A DNA stretch of 12,275 nt from Oscillospiraceae bacterium (GTDB lineage Bacteria; Bacillota; Clostridia; Christensenellales; Aristaeellaceae). A program made the translations under genes and the position numbers. Positions 7,085 through 12,275 of this stretch are shown one piece after another (the first letter of the stretch is position 1; every line of letters starts with the position of its first letter). The stretch spans positions 1 through 12,275 of the forward strand of contig JAITDK010000021.1 in assembly GCA_031282605.1 (NCBI GenBank), read 5' to 3'. A model generated the notes under the pieces. It was not told the origin of the DNA. It ran no database searches and worked only from the letters and a program-made list of their open reading frames with translations.

Positions 7085-8125
7085 ATGACCAACATACTGA
7101 TACTGGGCGCGGGCATGATGGGCAGTGCCATGAGCGTGCCTGCACGCGACAACGGTAACGCGGTGAGGATTATGGGTACGCCGCTGGACGATTCGATCAT
7201 CGCGCACGCCCGTGAAACGGGTCGGCATCTAACGATGAAGCGCGCGCTGCCGGACGGGATACGGTTCGAGACGTTTGGCGCGGACGCGCTGGGGGACGCG
7301 CTGGATTGGGCAGACATGCTGATATGCGGCGTGTCCAGTTTTGGCGTGGATTGGTTTGGGGAGAATATCGTGCCGCGAGCGCCGGAGCGTCTGCCGATAC
7401 TGTCGGTCACGAAGGGATTGATAGATAACGGCGATGGCACGCTGACGCCGTTCCCGAGGTTGTGGGCAAGGCGTACCGATAAGCGCGTATCGATTAACGC
7501 GATAGGCGGGCCGTGCACGAGCTATGAATTGGCTGAACGGCGGCACAGTTCGGTCGTGTTCTGCGGCGACGACATCGACGTATTGCGAAGGCTGAAAAAC
7601 GCGCTGGAAACCGATTACTATCACATCAGCCTATCGACGGATGTGGAAGGGGTCGAGTGCGCGGTTGCGCTGAAGAACGCGTTCGCGCTGGCGGTCACGC
7701 TGGCGGTGGGCATGACCGAGACGACGGACGGCGAGGGCTGCGATCAGGCGTACAACCCGCAAGCCGCGCTGTTCGCGCAGTGCGTGCGCGAGATGAGGCG
7801 CGTGCTGGATCTTACGGGGGCTGATCAGGGCAACCTGGCATACGGCGCGGGCGATTTGTACGTGACGATATACGGCGGCAGGACGCGGATGCTAGGCACG
7901 CTGCTGGGTAGGGGACTGTCGTTCGATCAAGCGATGAAGCGGTTGGACGGCATCACGCTGGAATCGGTGGCGATAGCGCGGCGCGTGGCGAACGCGATAC
8001 GATTGTCGGCAGAGAAAGGCGCGGCGCGGCTGGAATCGTTCCCCCTGCTGATGCACGTGGACGCGCTGCTGTCAGGCGCAACAGGGCTGGAGATACCGTG
8101 GAAGGCGATTGAGACGGAGGGATGA
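7085..8125 (+). CDS. NAD(P)-dependent glycerol-3-phosphate dehydrogenase-like protein (GpsA/GPD1 family)
   Basis: This 346-residue cytoplasmic protein fits the family length. It opens with a Rossmann fold (ILILGAGMMGSAMS, G8-x-G10-x2-G13). Residues matching the known active site are K110 in SVTKGL, G142-P143, K197-N198 in VALKN (catalytic lysine), D257 in GAGDL, T261, and R266 in YGGRTR. That last segment is closer to the eukaryotic GPD1 form (YGGRNR) than to the common bacterial 'SRN' form, with Thr267 where Asn is usual. The family reduces DHAP to glycerol-3-phosphate. Here the gene heads a polyol/ketose cluster, so it may reoxidise NADH by consuming aldolase-derived DHAP, or act on a related ketose phosphate. 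TTGGAGGA sits 6 bases before ATG 7085. It may be a second, specialised GpsA copy rather than the housekeeping one. Confidence 0.8.
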   Translation: MTNILILGAGMMGSAMSVPARDNGNAVRIMGTPLDDSIIAHARETGRHLTMKRALPDGIRFETFGADALGDALDWADMLICGVSSFGVDWFGENIVPRAPERLPILSVTKGLIDNGDGTLTPFPRLWARRTDKRVSINAIGGPCTSYELAERRHSSVVFCGDDIDVLRRLKNALETDYYHISLSTDVEGVECAVALKNAFALAVTLAVGMTETTDGEGCDQAYNPQAALFAQCVREMRRVLDLTGADQGNLAYGAGDLYVTIYGGRTRMLGTLLGRGLSFDQAMKRLDGITLESVAIARRVANAIRLSAEKGAARLESFPLLMHVDALLSGATGLEIPWKAIETEG

Positions 8126-8183
8126 GCCGTCGCCGCCCACTCCGTCCGCTGCGCCGACAGGCGAATCCCTCGCCATACGAAAT

Positions 8184-8190
8184 AGGAGGA
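8184..8190 (+). promoter_or_regulatory. Ribosome binding site that fixes the aldolase TTG start
   Basis: AGGAGGA lies 7 bases before TTG 8198-8200. A small hairpin (GGCGA 8160-8164 with TCGCC 8170-8174) lies just upstream in the 72-base gap and could tune this site. The gap holds no promoter I can recognise. Confidence 0.75.
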
Positions 8191-8197
8191 CACTCTA

Positions 8198-9028
8198 TTG
8201 CCATTAGTAAGACTGACCGATATATTGCCCAGCGAAGCCTGGGCGGTGCCTGCGCTGAATATCGAGAATATGGAGATGGCGCAGGGCGTCGTCGACGCGG
8301 CCGAATCGCTGCGCGCGCCGGTGATCATCCAGACTACGCCCGGCACACTGAAGTATGCGCCGCCCGGCGTATTAGCCGGGATCGTCACGGCGCTGGCGAA
8401 ATCGGCCGCCGTACCGATCGTTCTGCATCTGGATCACGGCGACACGCTGGAGCGAGTATCCGCCGCGCTGGCTGCGGGTTACACCTCCATAATGCTGGAT
8501 GGTTCAAAACTGTCGTTCGAGGATAACGTTGATATGACGTCCCGCGCGGTCGCGCTGGCGCGCGGCGTGCCCGTAGAGGGTGAGATAGGCGCGGTGGGCG
8601 GCAAGGAGGACGATCACTCCGCCCAAGCCGCGCTGACCGATCCGGATCAAGCCGCCGAATTCGCGAAGCGAACAAGGGTCGCCGCGCTGGCGGTGGCCAT
8701 CGGCACGGCGCACGGCGTATATCAGTCGGAGCCGCGCTTGGATATCAAGCGGCTAGAGACGATAGCGGGGCGCGCGGCCGTTCCCATCGTATTGCACGGC
8801 ACGTCGGGCATATCCGCCGATCAGGTTCGCGCGTGCGTCGCTCGCGGCGTGCGCAAGGTAAACGTCGCGACCGAACTGCGCATCGCCTTCACCGAAGGCG
8901 TTCGCCTCGCGTTGGATGAACACGGCGAGGCGTTCGATCCAAAGATATATTTGAGCGCGGGACGCGCGTCCGTCAAAGCGCGCGCCGAGGAGTGGATCAG
9001 GATATGCGGCGCGGAAGGCAAGGCGTGA
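8198..9028 (+). CDS. Class II ketose-(bis)phosphate aldolase, GatY/KbaY/Fba-like
   Basis: These 276 residues match the shorter GatY/KbaY-type class II aldolases. The family is Zn-dependent and cleaves ketose 1,6-bisphosphates, or related ketose 1-phosphates, into DHAP and an aldehyde. Visible landmarks are VPALNIENME (17-26), IVLHLDHGDT (74-83) with catalytic D79 and metal ligand H80, SIMLDGSKL (97-105), VEGEIGAVGGKEDD (126-139), LAVAIGTAHGVY (164-175) with H172, VLHGTSG (198-204) with H200, and KVNVATELR (220-228) for the phosphate. The three metal histidines are present. Residue 162 is Ala where GatY-type proteins usually have Asp ('VDxLAVAIG'), near the active site but not a metal ligand. 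The TTG start is set by a strong ribosome binding site. It lies two bases from the kinase gene start (TGA-T-ATG). The chain of steps fits a ketose pathway, but the substrate is not readable. Confidence 0.87.
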   Translation: MPLVRLTDILPSEAWAVPALNIENMEMAQGVVDAAESLRAPVIIQTTPGTLKYAPPGVLAGIVTALAKSAAVPIVLHLDHGDTLERVSAALAAGYTSIMLDGSKLSFEDNVDMTSRAVALARGVPVEGEIGAVGGKEDDHSAQAALTDPDQAAEFAKRTRVAALAVAIGTAHGVYQSEPRLDIKRLETIAGRAAVPIVLHGTSGISADQVRACVARGVRKVNVATELRIAFTEGVRLALDEHGEAFDPKIYLSAGRASVKARAEEWIRICGAEGKA

Positions 9029-9029
9029 T

Positions 9030-10502
9030 ATGCGCCCTGAAACGACCACGCTAATCGCGCTGGACGTCGGAACGTCGGCTGTGAAGGCGGCGATGTTCGA
9101 CGTAAACGGCGTGATCCTGGAGCGGGCGGTGGAGACTTATCCGTTGGATACGCCGAAACCGGGCTGGGTGCAGCAGCATCCGGATCGGTGGTGGGCGGCG
9201 GCTTGCCGGGCGTTGAAGCGGTTGACGCAGCATCCGTCGGCGCGCGGCGTCGCGGGTATCGGCGTCGCCGGGCAGAGCTGGTCGGCCGTGTTCATCGACA
9301 GCGACGGGCGGGTGCTGACCGACTGCCCGATATGGATGGATACGCGCGCCGCCGACGAATGCGCGGAGATCGACGGCGTAATCGGAAAGGATCGGCTGTT
9401 CGAGCTGTGCGGCAATCCGACGCAACCCAGCTATACACTGCCCAAAATAATGTGGCTGCGCAATCACAATCCGGATTTATTCAGCCGGTGCTCGCGCGTG
9501 CTGCAGTCGAACGGCTTCATCGCGTACAGGCTGACCGGCGCGCTGTCGCAGGATGAGTCGCAAGGGTATGGGTTGCAGTGTTTCGACATGCGCAAGGGTT
9601 GCTGGGACGAGGACGCGCTGCGCGCGCTGGATTTGCCGCCGTCGCTGCTGCCGCCGATTTTACCATGCGATTTGGTAATAGGAAGCGTCACGCTCGATGC
9701 GTCGCGGGCAACGGGACTGCCGTCAGGCGTGCCGGTAGTCGCGGGCGGGCTGGACGCGGCGTGCGGCACGCTGGGCGCGGGGGTGGTCAGACCGGGACAG
9801 ACGCAGGAGCAGGGCGGTCAAGCCGGGGGCATGAGCATCTGCCTGGATAAATACGCGGCCGACCCGCGATTGATATTAAGCCGGCACGTCGTGCCTGGGT
9901 TATGGCTGCTGCAGGGCGGTTCGGTCGGCGGAGGCGGCGCGCTGCGATGGCTGCAAGGGACGGTCTGCCCTGAGTTGTCGTTCGAGGACATGAGCGAATT
10001 GGCCGCGACCGTAACTCCAGGCAGCGACGGCCTTGTGTTCCTGCCGTACCTCGCGGGCGAACGCTCGCCGATCTGGAACCCTCGCGCGAAAGGCGTGTTC
10101 TATGGTCTTGATTATGGCAAGACTCGCGCGCACATGATCCGGGCGTGCATGGAGAGCGTCGCGTTCTCGCTGCGGCACAATCTGGAGGTGGCGAGCGCGG
10201 CGGGCGCGGCGGTCGGCGAGCTGAGCGCGATGGGCGGGTCGGCAAACAGCCGCGTATGGACTCAGATCAAGGCCGACGTCACAGGTCACGAGATAGCGGT
10301 GCCCGGCGCCGACGATGCGACGACGCTGGGCGCGGCGATACTCGCGGGAGTGGGCGTCGGGCTGTTCCCCAGCGAGGCGGAGGCGGCTGAACGGATCGTG
10401 GCCGTCAAGCGGCGGCATCATCCGGATTCAACCCCCGCGTATGATTCCGCTTATGCCCAATACCGCGAGTTGTATGACCGCTTGAGCGGCTTGATGATAT
10501 AA
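9030..10502 (+). CDS. FGGY-family carbohydrate kinase (xylulokinase-like)
   Basis: This 490-residue protein has the two-domain actin-like fold of FGGY sugar kinases, which phosphorylate ketoses and polyols with ATP. Landmarks are phosphate-1 ALDVGTSAVKAAMFD (10-24), the substrate-side GQSWSAVFIDSDG (81-93) and IWMDTRA (101-107), the catalytic aspartate D242 in AGGLDAACGTLGAG (238-251), YLAGERSPIWNPRAKG (340-355), and the C-terminal signature GGSANSRVWTQIKADVTG (402-419) with the adenosine-site glycines after TTLGAA. The EQGGQAGGMSI segment (260-270) is unlike classical XylB as I remember it and may mark a subfamily. It starts one base after the aldolase stop and ends 14 bases before the dehydrogenase start, so they are cotranscribed. 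D-xylulose, L-xylulose, ribulose or a less usual ketose are all possible. If the product is a 1-phosphate, it could feed the aldolase directly. Confidence 0.88.
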   Translation: MRPETTTLIALDVGTSAVKAAMFDVNGVILERAVETYPLDTPKPGWVQQHPDRWWAAACRALKRLTQHPSARGVAGIGVAGQSWSAVFIDSDGRVLTDCPIWMDTRAADECAEIDGVIGKDRLFELCGNPTQPSYTLPKIMWLRNHNPDLFSRCSRVLQSNGFIAYRLTGALSQDESQGYGLQCFDMRKGCWDEDALRALDLPPSLLPPILPCDLVIGSVTLDASRATGLPSGVPVVAGGLDAACGTLGAGVVRPGQTQEQGGQAGGMSICLDKYAADPRLILSRHVVPGLWLLQGGSVGGGGALRWLQGTVCPELSFEDMSELAATVTPGSDGLVFLPYLAGERSPIWNPRAKGVFYGLDYGKTRAHMIRACMESVAFSLRHNLEVASAAGAAVGELSAMGGSANSRVWTQIKADVTGHEIAVPGADDATTLGAAILAGVGVGLFPSEAEAAERIVAVKRRHHPDSTPAYDSAYAQYRELYDRLSGLMI

Positions 10503-10507
10503 TCGGC

Positions 10508-10515
10508 GGAGGAAG
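10508..10515 (+). promoter_or_regulatory. Ribosome binding site that fixes the dehydrogenase start at 10517
   Basis: GGAGGAAG ends just before ATG 10517 (4 bases from GGAGG). The alternative in-frame ATGs at 10532 and 10535, the latter giving the family-typical MKAAV start, have no Shine-Dalgarno. A six-residue N-terminal extension is therefore likely. Confidence 0.65.
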
Positions 10516-10516
10516 C

Positions 10517-11581
10517 ATGTCTGATATAATTATGATGAAGGCCGCCGTATTGCACGGCAACGAGGACGTCCGGTACGAGGATATGCCAAAGCCCGAGTGC
10601 GGCCCCGGCGAGGTCTTGATCCGAGTGAAGGCGTGCGGCATCTGCGGCAGCGACGTTCCGCGCGTGCTGCATCACGGCGCGCATAATTATCCCATCGTGC
10701 TGGGGCATGAATTCTCCGGCGTTGTCGAGGCGGTGGGGGAACATGCCTCGCGCTTGAGGGTTGGACAGCGCGCGGCCGGGGCGCCGCTGCTGCCGTGCAT
10801 GAAATGCGTCGACTGCGCGCGCGGGGATTACTCGCTGTGCAAGCATTACAGCTTCATCGGCTCAAGGCGGCAGGGCGCGTTCGCCGAATATGTTGCGCTG
10901 CCGGAAGCGAACGCCGTGCCGTTCGGCGATTCGATCTCGTTTATACAGGGCGCGATGCTGGAACCCTCCACGGTCGCGCTGCACGGATTGACGCTTAGCG
11001 GGATGCGCGGCGGCGAGGACGTCGCGGTGCTGGGCGGCGGTACGATCGGGCAGTTCACCGCTCAATGGGCGCGGATATTCGGCGCGCGCACCGTGACTGT
11101 ATTCGACCTGGAGAATAGTCGGCTGGATCTGGCAAGGAAGCTGGGCGCGGACTATGGGATCAACACGCGCGCCGCTTCGTTTATGGATGAGGCGAAGGCC
11201 TTGACGGGAGGGCGCGGTTTCGGCGCGGTGTTTGAGACCGCAGGTTCGCCCGTGACTATGCGCATGGCGTTCGAGCTGGCGGCCAACCATGCCGCGGTGT
11301 GTTTCATCGGAACCCCTCACACGGCGCTGACCTTTGAACCGGCGCAGTGGGAATTGATGAACAGGAAGGAGTTTCATCTAACGGGCAGTTGGATGAGCTA
11401 CTCCGCGCCGTTCCCGGGGCGGGAGTGGGAACTGACGGCGCGCGCGTTCGAGGATGGCCGGTTGAGGTTTGATCCGGCTCTGGTATCCGATACAATGCCG
11501 CTGAGCGAGGCGGGGAAGGCGTTCGATATGTTCAAGACCCCGGGCGCGGTGCAGGGGAGGATAATGCTAACAATGCCTTAG
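10517..11581 (+). CDS. Zinc-dependent polyol(-phosphate) dehydrogenase, GatD-like (MDR superfamily)
   Basis: These 354 residues have the medium-chain dehydrogenase layout. Catalytic zinc ligands are C43 (GICGSDVPR), H64-E65 (LGHEFSG) and E149 (LEPSTVALHG). The structural zinc lobe uses C94, C97, C100 and C108. The Rossmann motif is GGGTIG (173-178), with D197 favouring NAD+. It shares with galactitol-1-phosphate 5-dehydrogenase the strings GSD.PR, GAH.YP, PLLPC..C, FIGSRR.G.FAEY and the late GSWM.YS.P.PG.EW (290-304). From this I call it GatD-like. GatD itself oxidises a polyol phosphate made by a PTS. No PTS is seen here, and the neighbour is an FGGY kinase, so it may act on the free polyol before phosphorylation. 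The substrate remains inferred. It is the last gene of the run and I see no clear terminator after it. Confidence 0.85.
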   Translation: MSDIIMMKAAVLHGNEDVRYEDMPKPECGPGEVLIRVKACGICGSDVPRVLHHGAHNYPIVLGHEFSGVVEAVGEHASRLRVGQRAAGAPLLPCMKCVDCARGDYSLCKHYSFIGSRRQGAFAEYVALPEANAVPFGDSISFIQGAMLEPSTVALHGLTLSGMRGGEDVAVLGGGTIGQFTAQWARIFGARTVTVFDLENSRLDLARKLGADYGINTRAASFMDEAKALTGGRGFGAVFETAGSPVTMRMAFELAANHAAVCFIGTPHTALTFEPAQWELMNRKEFHLTGSWMSYSAPFPGREWELTARAFEDGRLRFDPALVSDTMPLSEAGKAFDMFKTPGAVQGRIMLTMP

Positions 11582-11829
11582 ATCAAAACGCCTGGCACGA
11601 TACTGCTGTCCGGCGGTGATCAAAAAATCAGCGGACGCTATCGCTCCCGGATTAGCGCGCTTGACTACTGCCGACTCCGCGGCGCCGTCGACACCGTTCG
11701 CAAACGCCGCGCTAACGTCGTCGACTTTCTTTCGAATTTGACGTGTGACGTGTGATTTGACGCCTGCTGTATAGTAACGATCACTGCTGCACAGTAACTG
11801 AATCCGCCGTGGTATACATACGTCTTGAG
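11582..11829. other. Intergenic stretch with a spaced inverted repeat and a tandem heptamer
   Basis: No gene with a usable start was found. TTAGCGCG (11652-11659) and CGCGCTAA (11708-11715) form 8-base arms 48 bases apart. TGACGTG occurs twice in tandem (11739-11752), followed by TGATTTGACG. On the - strand a frame without a start codon stays open from about 11825 into the end of the dehydrogenase gene (stop near 11566), and its codons between roughly 11590 and 11735 have a strongly G-rich first position. It may be a gene remnant. Confidence 0.4.
11764..11798 (+). repeat. Direct repeat with 20-bp pitch upstream of the last promoter
   Basis: CTGCTGTATAGTAAC (11764-11778) and CTGCTGCACAGTAAC (11784-11798) match at 13 of 15 positions. 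Their 20-bp offset equals about two helical turns, so both copies face the same side of the DNA. They end 31 bases before the -35 box. This is the arrangement expected of paired sites for an activator, or for cooperative binding of a regulator. The regulator is unknown. Confidence 0.5.
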
Positions 11830-11858
11830 TTTACAGGCGCGCGGCGCCGTGGTACAAT
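11830..11858 (+). promoter_or_regulatory. Sigma-A-type promoter abutting the final gene
   Basis: TTTACA (11830-11835), a 17-base spacer, then TACAAT (11853-11858). The start point, about 7 bases after the -10 box, falls at about 11865, on the GTG start codon of the next gene. That would make the mRNA leaderless or nearly so. Confidence 0.65.
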
Positions 11859-11864
11859 AGGCGC

Positions 11865-12275
11865 GTGGAATTATTGAATAATAGTCAGGGGTTGCTGCGT
11901 TTCCTGGACGACGCCGAGATCACGTGCGCCGACGCATTCCGCGAACGCGAGCGGATTGAGACCGCGTGTTTCCGGCGCGTGCTGGACGCCTTCAGGCGTA
12001 ACGGCGTATCCTCGGCGGATTTTGCCGGTTCGTCGGGATACGGCTATAATGACAGAGGCCGCGAGAACCTGGAACGCGTGTTCGCCGCCGCTTTTGAGTG
12101 CCCGGACGCGCTGGTTAGGCCGCATATAGCGTCCGGCACGCATGCTATCGCGCTGTCGCTGTTCGGGCTGCTGAATCCTGGCGACACGCTGCTCGCCGTT
12201 ACGGGCAAGCCTTACGATACGCTGGACGGCGTGATCGGCATAAACGGACAGGCCGCCTATGGCTCGCTGGACTCG
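11865..12275 (+). CDS. PLP-dependent methionine gamma-lyase/aluminium-resistance family protein (YnbB-like), N-terminal part
   Basis: The first 137 residues are in the window and the right edge cuts the gene. Recognisable family strings are SGYGYNDRGRENLE (57-70), LVRPHIASGTHAI (83-95), LFGLLNPGD (99-107) and TGKPYDTLDGVIGI (113-126). These match the YnbB family of fold-type I PLP enzymes, annotated 'methionine gamma-lyase family' or 'aluminium resistance protein'; its true reaction is poorly known. The PLP lysine lies beyond the window. The frame is closed by TGA at 11826, and the only start codons before the conserved region are GTG 11865, TTG 11874 and TTG 11892. None has a Shine-Dalgarno. 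With the promoter's predicted start point at about 11865, a leaderless GTG start is the simplest reading. The gene stands alone after a 283-base gap. Confidence 0.85.
   Translation, partial: MELLNNSQGLLRFLDDAEITCADAFRERERIETACFRRVLDAFRRNGVSSADFAGSSGYGYNDRGRENLERVFAAAFECPDALVRPHIASGTHAIALSLFGLLNPGDTLLAVTGKPYDTLDGVIGINGQAAYGSLDS

Noticed and set aside
8122..8526. 134-codon frame starting at the ATGA overlap of the GpsA-like stop
   Set aside because: The start overlap is tempting, but the frame is Arg-rich and runs through the aldolase gene in another frame. It is a GC-rich shadow.
11581..11635. Terminator after the GatD-like gene from the GATCA/TGATC arms near 11581 and 11617
   Set aside because: The pairing is interrupted, the loop is long, and no T-run follows on the + strand.
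11825..11830. TTGAGT as the -35 box of the last promoter
   Set aside because: It would leave a 22-base spacer to TACAAT. TTTACA at 11830-11835 gives the optimal 17.
11871..12143. Minus-strand 90-codon frame at the right end
   Set aside because: It is antisense to the clearly recognisable YnbB-like protein and shows no family pattern.

Overview
The window looks like chromosomal DNA from a GC-rich member of the Bacillota, plausibly an uncultured gut-type Clostridia lineage. The basis is: strong AGGAGG-type ribosome binding sites, sigma-A-like promoters, lipobox lipoproteins, TTG and GTG starts, a 'DYxDS' repeat protein of a style I associate with gut Firmicutes, and a YnbB/aluminium-resistance-type PLP enzyme. 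The species assignment is inference. All recognised genes are on the + strand. I see no mobile element, CRISPR array, tRNA or rRNA.

Region 1 (1-1604) is the 3' end of a zinc/manganese-type ABC importer operon: the C-terminus of the ATPase, the ABC-3 family permease, and an overlapping small lipoprotein with a Cys-Cys motif resembling the C-terminal domain of the DUF1980/TIGR03943 (YcgQ) family. It closes with a clear intrinsic terminator. Region 2 (1605-1856) is non-coding, with a perfect hairpin, a palindrome and a good sigma-A promoter. Region 3 (1857-5703) is a two-gene envelope unit. The first gene encodes a 953-residue membrane-anchored protein with a cytoplasmic zinc ribbon and fourteen outside repeats that keep a 37-residue period. 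The second, overlapping by 20 bases, is an ApbE-type flavin transferase lipoprotein.

Region 4 (5763-11581) is a tightly packed run: a GT-C-like multipass membrane protein, a GpsA-like dehydrogenase, a class II ketose-phosphate aldolase, an FGGY sugar kinase and a GatD-like zinc polyol dehydrogenase. The last four form a coherent catabolic module. My model is that the GatD-like enzyme oxidises a polyol, the kinase phosphorylates the resulting ketose, the aldolase splits it to DHAP plus an aldehyde, and the GpsA-like enzyme reduces DHAP and reoxidises the NADH. The substrate is unknown, and no transporter or regulator lies in the window. Region 5 (11582-11864) is a non-coding gap with a 20-bp-pitch direct repeat and a sigma-A promoter. 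Its predicted start point falls on or next to the GTG start codon of the final gene, a YnbB/methionine gamma-lyase-family protein cut by the window edge.

The items most worth a second look are the exact 37-residue repeat architecture, the self-contained polyol/ketose module with its GpsA-like partner, the probable leaderless mRNA at the right end, and the Cys-Cys lipoprotein attached to the metal importer.
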